This document shows positions 48,492 through 60,529 of a stretch of DNA of 64,000 nucleotides, one piece after another. The stretch covers positions 124,001 to 188,000 of the forward strand of contig QEYB01001237.1 of the NCBI GenBank assembly GCA_017562135.1, given 5' to 3'. The notes under the pieces were generated by a model that was not told where the DNA came from, ran no database searches, and was given only the letters and a program-made list of their open reading frames with translations. Positions within the stretch are counted from its first letter, which is position 1. Each line of letters begins with the position of its first letter. This stretch comes from Dipylidium caninum (Eukaryota; Platyhelminthes; Cestoda; Cyclophyllidea; Dipylidiidae). The translations under genes and the position numbers were made by a program.

Positions 48492-49589
48492 TTACTAAGC
48501 ACTTTTCCTCACTCATTTTATTCAATGACCTCCGTCCCCCCTATCCGGATTCCTTCGTTGCCCTTTTATCACCCGCCAACCTTCTTACCTGGATACATTC
48601 CCAAGGCGTTCGGGGCGCCGTTGTTTGAGTCAAGGCTTCAATTAAAGCACTTGAGGATGGTGTGGAGTGTTTGGTGCCACGACACAGTCCTCGTGAGTTA
48701 GCAAAAAAGCTGTTTGGCGAGAGCGCACTAGTTAGGCGGACAAGTGAAAATGTCGTTTTGAAGGGAGCAGTTAGTCTGTAAGCTCGCAGATAAACATGGA
48801 GACGCCTGAAGGAAGGTTGATGGACTCGTCGTGTTCTCCTCGACCTCAGCTGATGTTGATAACCTTTGACGGTGATTTTACGTCTACAACCTATGGGAGA
48901 GAAAGACACGAGATGAGGAACTGGGGATAGGCGTGGAGTATGTTGATTGTTGGAAGCGGCACTGCTTGCAAAATTTAAGTTGTCGGGTGGACCTATTTCC
49001 GACTTTAGTAAGTAGTCATTTTGCAGGATATGCTTTCATGTTGTTGTCTTTTCCTTAAAAGAAGGCAGCCAAAATTAGATCTGCCTTGTTAGCTTTTGCA
49101 AAGACTTTGTTCATAACTCCAGCGCCGACGACGAGAGAATACGTGTCTTAGTTTAATCCCATTGCCCAGAGGCATCCTTCCAAGCCTCTCACCGAGCGGA
49201 TCTTCAAGATTGTGGTGGATTGCTAAAGCTCAACTGCTCATCCGACGACTTCGTCGATTCGCAGCGGTACATGTCGTTTGATGATGGCGATAATGAAGGA
49301 GTAATTGCCGTGACCACTTGTTAAGTAACGATCATTGCGAGTCTCATCTTGTGTTCACATAAACTGGGGTCGTTTCAAAGCCAGTGTTAGCATTATCAAC
49401 TGACGTGACGAATTCCCAACTCACAAGACGACCAGTGTTAAGCAGCCCAAACATGCGGGGAAAAGTAAAGTCGATGTGAATGCACATGTGTACGACCGGT
49501 CCTTGCACCAGAATGTAGGTCTTTCAGGTTAACGCAGACATATTTTCCATTCGATACTGACCTAAATATTAATGTTGGAAAGAGAAAAA

Positions 49590-49800
49590 AGTTGATACAC
49601 AGGGTTAGGGGTAGGCGAGATGAAAGTTGGCATAAATCTGTGCTAGCAGGTGTGAACGAGCGCATACATAGCAATCTCGACGAGGTCATGTTTAACACTG
49701 ATGATATTGTTCCGTAAACCATTTACTTCAACTCATCCATCAAGTAAGACACCTCCACTCCCTTGTCTCCCCCACTCTTCTGACCTCGTACTTCATCTGC
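49590..49800. repeat. Dispersed repeat family 2, copy 1
   Basis: Aligns in direct orientation with 54845-55060. Shared order of short blocks: GATGAA...GTGGCA/TTGGCA, CAGGTGTGAACGAGC versus CAGGCGAGCACTCGC, then ACTTCAA-TCATCCA-CAAGTAAG and a TC-rich stretch. The copies are well diverged. Confidence 0.5.
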
Positions 49801-51238
49801 CTCCCTCACGGCTTTTTCGGCCAGGCGTATCCTCCACGAGATAAAGCCGACTTTTTAAAGACCTGATCTCCCAAGTGTGCGTCAGCCAAATATACCCCCG
49901 GACCCAGGTCTAACGCCGTCTTTCTTGGTACATCATTCACAAGCGTAAGGTAGTGCGCGAGAGTGTAAACATTAGTGGACAACCGAGTGTGGTCCGAAAA
50001 GAACTTCAATTCCCTATAAAATGCGCGCTAGGCGGTATGGCATTCTGCTGACAAAGTTTACTGACTCCTTCTTCACAAAAAGTCTAGCTATTATCCGAAT
50101 CTTTTTCCTTCACATGCCCTTCGACGAATTAGATGAGGTTGAGGAACTACCATTAGCTGGAAGAAGGAGTCTTCTATTAGGTAAACTGATACACTGATCG
50201 AACCGGGACTACTTGAAGGCTTTTGATAGACAAATTTTCTGGTCAGGATGTGAGTCTCTTAGGTGCAGATTACATGCAAAAGAACTCAATTCACACAGCT
50301 GCAGTCATCTATTCTAGCTAAAATGAGGCTCATCTAATTGCAGCATGTCACCTAGGAAGAGATGAACCTGCGGTCTGTGAGAAATACCATTTAGCTGTTA
50401 CAAACTGAGTCTTAACCTGCTGAGTGAATTTGTGGCAGACTGAAGGCTACGTGGGGAACTATTAAGTACCAGGCCTCAAAACTCATTCAAGATGAGTGCA
50501 TGTAGAGAAGCTTGGCAAATCGGCGTCATCTGTGAGGCGAAAGGGCAAGAAAAAGAGAGGAGGAAGGGAGTTAGGCATTAGGAACTCGGGAACAAACGCT
50601 CGGGTCTACACAACTTAGGTTGCATGGCACGAATTATTGGCGTGGTAAGGCGTGGCCTCACTTCAATGTTGTGTCCTTTGTTTAACTCACGCACAACGAG
50701 CGTTTCGTCAAAGCCAAGGGAAAAATAGTGAGGCATCACATGTTCACAATGGTGCACGCTTAAAAAAATTTGCCATAATATCAAAGTGCCTCCACGTGGC
50801 CCGTCGACGTGGCGAACACCACCGACCGAGGTCGCAGTGATGCGACGCTGACTATGAGAGACGGCGAAATTGTCAATATTACCGCCGCAGGTTCGAGATT
50901 ATTGTGAGTGGAAAAAAACCCGTCGTTTGTCCAATGTGTGGCGAGTTAAAACTCACGAAGCTGAGACGTGGGTATCTGTGCGCGAAAACTGTCGTTAGGA
51001 ACGAGGAACGCTACAAAACGGTTGTTAGAAATTTCTGACATCTAACTTTGGACGGATACTGTCGGTAGTAGACACGAAATACAGCTTGAGATGATGGCAG
51101 TCAGTTCAGCCAGCACTAATTATAACAGTGGGGGATCTGTCGTAGACGCGTTAACGGATTGGCAGCCACCACGGGGCCTACTTGTGAATATGCGGAGAGT
51201 ACTATGAGTCCAGGGGGTGCAAGCAATAAAGGAAGCGT

Positions 51239-51263
51239 GAGAGAGAGAGAGAGAGAGAGAGAG
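51239..51263. repeat. (GA)n microsatellite
   Basis: About 12 GA units. The apparent REREREK and SLSLSLS ORFs over this region are products of the repeat. Confidence 0.95.
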
Positions 51264-52440
51264 AAGAACAAGAACGGTGAGAAAGGTAAGCATGCTATAT
51301 GCAGCGTGTGGTTGAAGCCTGGCAGGATGCAATTCGAGATACCGGTATAGATGGGCATCTTTGTAGCGCAGTGCTCGGGGATTGGCAGTTAACGGCACGA
51401 AATAATCGAACAGGTAGAAGTGACATCATGCACTCCAGTCTCAGATTCAGTCCAACCTCCAACGTCTCCTAAGCGTACGACACCCTAATCATACGCTTTC
51501 ATGAACTCTGTGTTCGACACATATTAATTCCGCTCGCAATATTATTATTTTCAACTTCTGGGTCAAACAACACCACTAGAGGTTTGTTGTGCTGTGACCG
51601 AGGCTACGTCCTGAAACTCGATTGAAAGTATCATCAGACTTATCCGTCACTCACGTGGCCCTATCCCGCCCTCAAGTGCTCCACTCCTCAATGCAAACTA
51701 CTCAGTCCTTTAGGAGAAAATTAAAACACAGGCTGACACGTGACTGGTGTCAGAGAGCACAAGAAAGGAGCTTTGGAAGATGTAACGACGATGATGAAAG
51801 TCAGGTGGGAATCAGGTACGTTTTAAAATCGTCGGCATCAATTAACTAGTGGATCATTGAACTCCCCTTCATCAAACTTGTAGCTGACTGGCGATTCCAT
51901 TCCCGGTAGCAGTCACCAATTAGTCCAGGAGAGGCGGTGGGACTGGTCCTACGTGATTGTGTAGAGCATAAAGATGCAAAGCGGATGTGACAGGTGGTGT
52001 ATGAACGGAGAAGGTCAAGTGGCGATGATTGAAGAGACCGAAGTAGAGAAATTTAGCCCTATCATAATGATCTAGCTGCGGAATGGTGTTTCTCATGAAC
52101 CCTTTATGTCGACCAGGATGCAAGAGCCCTCCCACTCCTACTTCTGTGCAGGTGTTTTCCAATGTGACAAGAATAAGTTGCCATTGCGCACTTTGCTTTG
52201 ACGACAATGGCAAAGTGAGTGGAGGGAGAAGAGAAGAAGAAAAGGAAAGTAAAATAACTTCATAACGTGGACAGCAGTAGCAAAAGATGAGTTGAATGTG
52301 GCCATCTTCAATACCTCACACCAGAGGCCACACGACGTAGGCGAATAAGCCCCGCCCGCCTCAGACATCCTCACCTCTGACGTCAAACTGCGCAGAGGCG
52401 CTTCCACTTCGACCTACGCACCCACTTCATCATGGTGGGA

Positions 52441-53300
52441 TGACTGAATGGGGCAGTGAGGAGGGGAAAGAGAACGACTAACTCACGTCACCCAACATGA
52501 AATTAGCCAGGAGGTTGACTGACAGGCTCGTTTTCATCCAATCATTAAAGCCCCAATCACCGCAGAGTGCGTTTCCTTCAGGAACCTGCCATTAATGTCT
52601 TCTCTTATTTGATTCACCCTTATTTTGGCGAAAACTGTGATGTACACGTCTCGGTGGAAAATTAATGCACTGTCATTCCTAATGTTCTCATCTCGTGGGA
52701 GTTTAGGAAAGGGCAACACCTACTCGGCAGTCGTTCATGACGGAGCACATTGATCCTTCGGTGTGAAATTGCAATGTGTAGAGCAGGCTGAAGATGGTTG
52801 TGTTGATCAGGAAATTAATAAATCCAAGTGGGCTTCACGAACAGATACGTTAGATGCAACTGCATATGCACAGTTGTCGACTTTTCCCCCCTTCGCAGCA
52901 TTCCGCCTCATCTCACTCGCAGTTGGTAGTCGGGCATAGAGCACCCACTTGTAGAGTTCATAATCCACAACGCACTCATACTTTTCTAACTGGTCTCTGT
53001 GTCTCCTGCTGACGAGGCAAGTGTCATCCATAAGGGAGGAGGAGATTTACAAAATGCCCCTGAAAATCACTAGAGCTGAGGTAGGCCCATGCCTTACGAC
53101 TGTCTCGACGCACGTGATTCTCAGATTTCGCTCATATTAGTGCGCACAAAGCCTGCCACGTAAATGCTGAGACGTGTTTACTTCGTGCGTCACCGTATCG
53201 CTAGGAAATTCGACGAGTAACAATGTGAGTGTCTTGAGTCGAAAGAGGGCTGCCTGCCGCAGGATGGAGGCGGTGCCCCGGCGAGGACATTGCGAGGCAC
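52441..53300. repeat. Dispersed repeat family 1, copy 1
   Basis: Aligns in direct orientation with 60530-61570. Matching blocks occur in the same order: a GACTAACTCA motif near the start, TCCAAGTGGGCT followed by GCATATGC and GTTGTCGAC / CTTGTCGAC, CTGAAAATCAC / CTGATAATCAC, CCACGTAAAT / GCGTAAATAC, and a GTGAGT-CTTGAGTCGAAAGAGGGC segment. No coding motif is recognisable, so this may be an old non-autonomous element or a segmental duplication. Confidence 0.65.
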
Positions 53301-54844
53301 TTCGGGCTAACGCACCTTGCACATTGGCCATGTCAACTGAATTACAAAGTCCGGTGGAAGACTTGCACATCGCGAGAAGGCGAAGCTAGAAGGCTGTGTA
53401 ACAGAGGTGGTTTGAAGTGAAAAGACGAGCTTCAACTAGAATCCTATATAGCCGGAGGGGAGGGCCGGGGTAACAAGTGTTTATTGCTTCGACCAAATAA
53501 TGTCCCTTCGATTGCCCGCAATTCACCTTCAGAGTCGAAGGCTATTTGGATCTGAAAAGTAATGGCGGTTACATTCAAAATGTTGCCATCAGCGTGTAGT
53601 CGACATGAGTCCTTGACAGCGATCTTTGCCAGGACACGTAGGGTGTGGATAGTCTGGCCACGGTCATGCTGCTCGTGTGTGGGGCAGGGTCCCAACTTCA
53701 TAAGACCCATACTAGGCTGTGAGCAGTAGCTTGAACCCTGACAGATGTCCTTCCCACTTCAACTATCTCCATCTTACAGACGCCCACTGTCACGAAGTCC
53801 GATAGATGGCACTCTCGACCTTATCGCCCTCCATGAGTGTGAACTTCTAAAGGCAGTCCTCCATTCTTGCTGGTAGGAGGATTTATCGCCGTTAGCGATA
53901 AGGTGTCAAGGGAGATCGAGTAAGCACGTAATGGCAGTCAGACGACTGCTCCTACGCCTTGCTTAGCTCTCTTCCTCTTTTCCCAGCCAAGCTTACCTTC
54001 TTGGCTCATTTCTCAACACTTTTCAGAGCTCACGTACTCTTCACATTTGGCAGTTATTCTGTCCTTACATTTACATTTGTTGCACTAGTGGTGAGAATGT
54101 TCTTGCCTCAAAAAGATTTTGTGTGTTGGCATGGCAACGGCTTAGTGGGCACATCTGGCAGGTCAGAGGCAGTTGGCACCACGTAGGTGGGAAGTAGAAG
54201 AGACAAGTGGAGCTCTTGTGTAGCCTTACACCCCTGAATGTGGATGGACGCATGCGGGTGACGCAGCGATTGACAACTTTCAAAGACTCTTCAAGGTCGA
54301 AGCGAAATTGACGAGTTTATTAAATTTAATGAAATTAATTATTATAGAAAGTAATAGACGAAAACATCTTTGTCGAGACTATCCTCAATCTTCCACTGCC
54401 AAATCGTCCAGACGAAGATACGACTAACCAAGTGGGCAGGTGGTGAGAGCCAGTATTCGCCATGTTACTGCCAGCGTTGTTTTGTAGAGGAAAAGGAAAA
54501 TGTGTCCGCCTTACGAATGCGCTGGCTTCCATTAGAAGTGACAATGTACATTTTCAATGACGTCTTCGTTAACACCTAATGAACAAGGGCGATTCTTAAA
54601 CCATTCTGACAAGGTCAAACACAAGAGAGGGTGGTGGAGAGTAGGCAGAATCCTCGTAACATTTTCGGTGTTTGGCTAAAGTATCGTTTCTCACTCCACA
54701 TACGCGTGACGGAATCTTAAACGCCGGCCATCCCGATTAGACACACGAGCTCATTCAGGCAGTCAAATTTTCAGCAAACAATGAGGGACGCGTGCAGCCC
54801 ATGCGTAGGCAATGAGACTGGGTGACAAAGTGGGAAGTTAGAAG

Positions 54845-55060
54845 AGAAGACGGTGAACCGGGTAGGAGACGCGCGCGATGAATAGTGGCACACATCTCCG
54901 CAGGCAGGCGAGCACTCGCCCTCACACACCAATCTCCACGCAGTTCTGTGCAAACTCGGGGGTATATCCCGTCGCTCATGGCACACTGTTGACCATTAAC
55001 TTCAATCCATCCACCAAGTAAGCTGTCTCCTCTCCCTCTTTTCTTGCGTATCTTAACGTC
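54845..55060. repeat. Dispersed repeat family 2, copy 2
   Basis: Partner of 49590-49800, same orientation. The best-kept block is AACTTCAATCCATCCACCAAGTAAG against its counterpart at about 49725-49748. Confidence 0.5.
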
Positions 55061-55955
55061 TCTCCGTAGACTTCGCAGCTGCCCTCCCGCCTCCCTTCAA
55101 TTCTATCACCTTGGTGCCCCCTCGTAGGATTTCTCGCCCCAATTCTCTCTTGCCCTGCCCACTCGACACATAATCAGTCGCTAAATTAATTACCATTCCT
55201 ATTTACCAATCATGCCTAAATGCGCTTCAAATAGTGTTATCCGCAATTTCACTGTCATCAGTCCAGCCACAGCATTGTCAATTGAGGAACAGCGTCGTCA
55301 AAGACCTTTGACTGAGAACGTGGGGATCAGGTATAGGAGGACTTCCTCCTTCGGGGTCATGAGCATCTGACTATGTCACATTCACCCACGCAATTCAAGC
55401 GAATACCTCCTAAAATGCCATTTGATCAGAATATTTTGCGGGGGGGGAAGGGAGCTGCTAAATGGACAATCCTGCCTACTAGAGTTTACTTGGTCAGGAA
55501 AACGTTGCAATCTGGGCGTAGAGTGACTGACAAACGCGTCACAAATGTTAATTATTTCCTCTGCGGCATAAGTGCTGCAAACTAACACTTACAATGGCAA
55601 TATTAACATCAAATGTTTTCGGGAATGACAGACGCCATTGTTCTTTTGATCAAATGATGCTGTTTACTCTGATATAAGTCATGCATAGAATATGGTGTGA
55701 CGAGGTTGTCTTCATTCTGATGAGAGTTAACAAAGTTTACACAACTTACGCACAAGAGAGGGCTAGTCTCATCCCAATCATATGGCAATTTGGTTTCTCT
55801 GCTCCGATCATATCGCCATTGAATAAATTTGCACGCTTTCTCCCAACTTGTGACTTCGTGGTTGCGTGGGGCGGCCGCAGATACGTTCTTGAAATACTTC
55901 ACGTGACTAGACCGAGAGAGTTTCTCAAGCCTGCATTCTCACCTCTCCTTGCAGA

Positions 55956-58900
55956 ATGATGGAATTGTCAGTGATGGGGGCTGTCAGCCTCATCTTCCAA
56001 TGGGTACTGCAATGCATCAACGGTGGTCTCCTCAACGTCCTATTCACACCCCACCTCAACCAGACCACCAACGAAACAACGTATGAATACCAGTTGAATC
56101 AGACGCGTCTCATCAACTACTTCAAGTCTGTGGTTCTAATTTCCGGCAGTGAATTGCCTCTTGACGTGCTGGAGTCCTTTCCTGAGAGCATCGGTGGAGG
56201 CCAGACAGGTGTAGATTTCGCAGAGAGCATCCGAACCGAGAGTCCGTCTTTCTGATTGGGCTGGCAGTTGCGATCATAATGCTCGTGGCTATAATTGGGC
56301 TTATTTTCATAAGCTTATGCACCTTCCTCAAAGGCTGTTGCAGATGCGGCCGTCACAAGGTGGCAAGAAGTCCAAGGAAAGCGATCGAAGACAAAGTCGG
56401 GAGGGGCAAAGGCGTCGATCAGAGGGAAGGCAAGGCTGAAGGAGGAAGAAGAGGGGGAACAGAAGGAGGAGGAGGAGGAGGATGAGGAGGAGGAGACAGA
56501 GGTCGGAAGGAGTTTTACAATGGCTACGATGGCTACGCCTTCTATCACCGTGACGACTCGGAGGAAGACGATGACTCGTTGAGCGAGTCAGATGACAATT
56601 CACAGGTTAGCAAGCTGTCCCATCTCATTTCATCTCATTTCATCTCGTCTCGTCTCGTCTAGTCTCGTATCCTTTTATCCCATCCCATCGCATCCCATCT
56701 TATCCCACGCCATGCCATTTCGATTTCTCGCCTCAACAAATGTAGACCTGTTGGCGAGGCGATTCGCCCAAGAATACGCTTGTGTCATTCGAATACGGAT
56801 AGGACATTTGCTCGAGAAAGGACCTGTCTCTAGTCGATTCACTTGCATGTCCCAATGTGTGGAAACGCTAGCGTGGCATGTAGCTGAGGGCCAAAGGGGA
56901 GAGGGAAGAGGGAAGAGGGAAGAGGGCAGAGGAAGAGGGCCGACAAGCGAATGTGGTGCTTCTGTCTCTGATGTGAAGAGACGTGAAGAGGGTGACATGA
57001 AATCTCATTCATCTCTCGCACAGGTAAAAATAGTTGACTTACTTTGCAGAATATAGTGGACCGGATGAAAGGCCTCCTCTCATTCAACCAGCCCACCGCC
57101 TTGAACATCGCCGTGGAGGAGCGTCAGGTGAAAATGATGGAGAAGGTGGAGGAAGTGATGCAGAAATCAGAGTTTCTGAGCAAACATCAAGGTCACGTCT
57201 GCTGTGGCTGCCACCTGCTGACAATGCTTCTGGCCATAGTCTACGTGGTCGGCCTCGTGGTCTGCGTGGTGGTGTATTTCATGGCAGCTGGACAGGTGGT
57301 CGAGGTGATGGGCGAACCGCCCACGGACCCGACGACTGTGGAGGAGCAGACGGTGTCGTGGTTGGGTGGCAACTCTTCCCACTACAACTTGCCCGCCACC
57401 ATCACCTTCATCCTGGAACGGGTTGTCAAAGTGTTAGATAACAGTATAGGCAATTTAATCTCTACCCTGAATTCCACGATTGGTGGATTGGCTGACAAAC
57501 TGACCGTAAGTCGTTGACGTGTTTTATGGGGAACTTGCCGTTACATCATAAGTAGACTGTTTCGGTAGAGTACCTGGGGAGGTGAAGCAATTGATGATTG
57601 AGGGAAGAAGGAAGACTCGCGCACTCTTACTCGCTCTTGGGATTATCTACATTCTCTGCCATTTACGCCTGACGTCGGTTGCTTCCTTTGCACCTAGCCT
57701 ACATTAGAAGGCGGTGTCATAGGAGTCTTCGAAAACCTTCTCAATGCGACAAACATGAGTGCGGTATTCAATCAAACTGACATGCTCTCCGAGGCACTGA
57801 CCAACCTCTCGTCCTCCTTAGGTGTCGTGAAAGCCGCCTACAACAAAACGATACCCGCTGCTACATCATTAAATGCCACATTTGCGCAAATATATGAAGA
57901 TCTGAAGAATAATGCCAGTCAACTAGGGGTGAGATTAAGTTTTTAAGCTTCCCTACGGCCTCGCACGCCCAAAAGCGAATAGAGATTTGTGTTAATTGGG
58001 TTGACTCAATTCTCTTTTAGTTCGACAATTTGACTATGCTGCTTTTCAAGTTTAATGCCAGTAAAGTCGTTTATCCAGTTGGCAGCGAAGAAATAAACAA
58101 GACCGCGGAAAAGTTTAAGGATCTGAAGACGAAGGTTGACGAAGTGAAGGAACAGTTCCTCAAGATGCCAAAGGAGATCGTCGCCCAGTTTAAGGAGAAC
58201 TTCAACTTCACCCAGCAGTTGAATGCCCTGACCGCTCAAATCAACGAAATGGTGGGTCAGGTAAAGCCGCAGATTGAAGACGTGTCCCAGAAAGTGCTGA
58301 GTACATTAGCCAGGCCAGACCCTACATCGCTCCTGCCGTCTACTCGCCCGCCGGTCTGATGTGCGCTGCAGCAGTCGTTTTCTTCTCGTGTCTCCTCCTC
58401 TTCCTCGCCGAGGCTTGTCATCGTCGGCTCTTCTCGCCAACCGGGAAATCACTGTCACAGCGTGAGTTACGAAGACTGTCAGTGACACCACCATTCGACG
58501 TCACTCATTTACTTCTTCCTCCTTCCGCCGCCTTCTCCACACCCCCTTGGCAGTGGCGGAAGCCATGAAAGCGAGGCAGGGAAGTCGCGTGTGTGGCGGC
58601 TGTCGCTTCCTCGTGTGCTCCATCCTCCTCATCCTCGTCGTGGTGCTCTCCATTCTCGCGGCCGTGGTTCTCATTGTTTCCACCTTCCTCGCCGTAGAAG
58701 TGTGTCCCTACGTGTCTGCACCTCGTGGAATGAATCAAAGTGACTGCGTGCTCAACAGTCTAGTGCGTGAGAAGCTTCCTCTACCCAACGAGGACTGGCT
58801 CGATTTGGCCCCTCCGAGGAACATGTTGTACAGCTTAGGTGTGACGTGTGACCCTGCAATCTCAAACGAATCCAAACTGTTGCCGGCGGTTGGGATCACT

Positions 58901-59930
58901 CGGATCGCAAATCTGACCAAAATGGCAGAGAATCAAAATATCTCGCAGAACATAGAGAAAATGTGTCCGTAAGTTGCTACAGCGTCTGTTTGTGTGAAGT
59001 GGCCCCACAACCAACTCACTAAAGGGTCACCTGAATTGTTCCATTGCGTTTCAGAGACATTGCAAAGAAAATTTCCGAAGGCGTGGATGATGCGATCATT
59101 ACACAAGTGGAGAATATGAGCTCTGCCATCAGTGTTCTTGATGGAGTTTTCAAACACTTCAGACCAAATGTGAGTTGTGCACTACTTGGCCGCGCTCGAC
59201 TTGCAAATTTTTAAGGGCATCATCTTCAGCCCATGAGCTTCACACCGTTTAAAACAATTCATCTCGATTTAGGATGCCGTGATGGAATTAGAGAAGTTCA
59301 CCAAATGCGATCTGGGCAAGTTGGAATCTCTTTCCAAGAATGTTAGCGATAATTCTACAAAAGCGAAGTTGGATAAAGCAATCGAAGATTTGAGGAACAA
59401 TATGTCTGATCTAGTGACCTTGGAAGGTGGTTACCGGGGAATTGAGGCGCAGACCAACTTGACAGATCGTCTCAGGACCTACGTGGCGACTGCAAACCAA
59501 ACGCTCAGGGTACGTGATTGTGGCTGATTGGTCCAGCTAACCGCTTTTCTCCTGCTCCGAACTCGGTGTCTCTAAAGGTCCTCAACCGCGTCCTTCTCTC
59601 TTCCAGACGTTCAATGATAGTTCGGCAATGGAAGGTGTGCTGAATGTAACTCTGTTGCCGGGAATGCTGCAGCTGTTGGACAAGATTCTCAATCTCAGTG
59701 ACAGCACGGTGAACGGTTTGGTGCACGAGGTGCTGCCCTGCGGCGACTTGCACTACATGACTTCGGCCTTGGTGGCTACGGGGTGCGCGTCGAACGGACT
59801 ACTTCCACGCTTCTTCGGCTGGGCCCTGGCCCTCACCCTCGCAACCCTCTTCACATTCCTCTCCTTCGTGGGCCTCTTCAACCTCTGGTGCATTCAGTCC
59901 CACCAGATTAGGCGTTTCTACGGCTCCTAA
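55956..59930 (+). CDS. Prominin-like five-pass membrane protein B, short tail; first exon disrupted
   Basis: Exons: about 55956-56605, 57050-57505, 57698-57928, 58021-58260, 58314-58461, 58554-58968, 59055-59169, 59273-59509 and 59607-59930. From the second exon on, all junctions are phase-consistent. The exon order and content parallel prominin A: NGGLLNVLF at the N-terminal ectodomain, span 1 in VFLIGLAVAIIMLVAIIGLI followed by CCRCG, span 2 in MLLAIVYVVGLVVCVVVYF, span 3 in MCAAAVVFFSCLLLFLAEAC, span 4 in FLVCSILLILVVVLSILAAVV, span 5 in LALTLATLFTFLSFVGLF. The tail ends just after span 5 (IRRFYGS), so the long acidic tail of A is absent here. The first exon has two problems: a frame jump near 56225 just before span 1, and an in-frame TGA at 56483-56485 in a GGA repeat of the first cytosolic loop. 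No leader exon was found. Neutral possibilities are sequence error, an unseen very small intron, or early decay. Confidence 0.8.
56455..56495. repeat. GGA/GAG purine tract in first exon of prominin B
   Basis: Imperfect GGA trinucleotide run encoding glycines in the prominin frame and glutamates in the next frame. It contains the in-frame TGA. Confidence 0.85.
56624..56715. repeat. CATCT/CGTCT/CATCC pentanucleotide repeat
   Basis: Degenerate pentamer array starting about 20 nt after the donor of the first prominin B exon, grading from CATTT-CATCT through CGTCT to CATCC units. Confidence 0.85.
56889..56942. repeat. GGGAAGA heptamer repeat
   Basis: Several copies of GGGAAGA and variants in the first intron of prominin B. 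Confidence 0.85.
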
Positions 59931-60243
59931 TCCACGTCTGTCTCCCATCCTCCGCCCACCCCCTAACAGCCAACGGCCAACAGCCAACAGCCAATATCCA
60001 CACACATCTACACTTTCCAAGTGCCAACTTGTGATAACTGCACATGACCTTCCACTGCGACCTCTCCACTCATTTCTTCGCTCAACTTGCACTTTCTGTG
60101 CAAGGCTTTGTGTCTCAGGCTTCCCCTCATCATTCTATGTAGTACTTTAACTCATGGGAGAGGAGAAATTTTCATTATGTCCGCCTCAAGACCTTTCCGT
60201 TCAGCCTTTGGCCTTTCCTTTGAGAGCCCTTCATGGGCAGATC

Positions 60244-60275
60244 ACAGCTCACAGCTCACAGCTCACAGCTCACAG
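60244..60275. repeat. ACAGCTC heptamer, 4.5 copies
   Basis: Four perfect ACAGCTC units and a partial fifth. Confidence 0.95.
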
Positions 60276-60529
60276 AATGTGAATGCACCACTCCTTCTCC
60301 ATCCACTGAGTGCACGTCCACTCGGGCTCTCATGCGAATTCTCGCCACATCACTGCCAATGCGCTCGTGTTGCTGGCGAGTGGTAGGCAGACACACTTCT
60401 GCCATATGTGCCACCCCTTCTAGGCGGAGTCAAAGTCCTTTCGCCCGTCCACCAAAACTAGAAAGAGGATGAAGTGAGAGAGTTCTCACTACCGGAAGAG
60501 GCATGGTTAGCGGGTTGGGTTGGTGTAGT

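Larger units (their letters stand above)
48492..55955. other. Intergenic region between the prominin paralogs, repeat-rich
   Basis: 7.5 kb without a supported gene. ORFs are short, overlap on both strands and carry no motif. The region holds copies of two dispersed repeats (49590-49800 and 52441-53300, each with a partner elsewhere in the window) and a GA microsatellite. An ORF at 55681-55959 reads into the start of prominin B but shows no homology to the upstream part of prominin A. Confidence 0.45.

Noticed and set aside
47895..48525. Minus-strand ORFs of 74-175 codons opposite the last prominin A exon
   Set aside because: Antisense shadows of the real coding exon; the leucine/proline-rich sequence mirrors the acidic repeat.
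56592..57108. ORFs of about 90-154 codons over 56.6-57.1 kb
   Set aside because: Products of the CATCT and GGGAAGA repeats in the first intron of prominin B.
58261..58320. Apparent frameshift in prominin B before span 3
   Set aside because: A 53-nt intron (58261-58313) at the equivalent position resolves it in phase 0.
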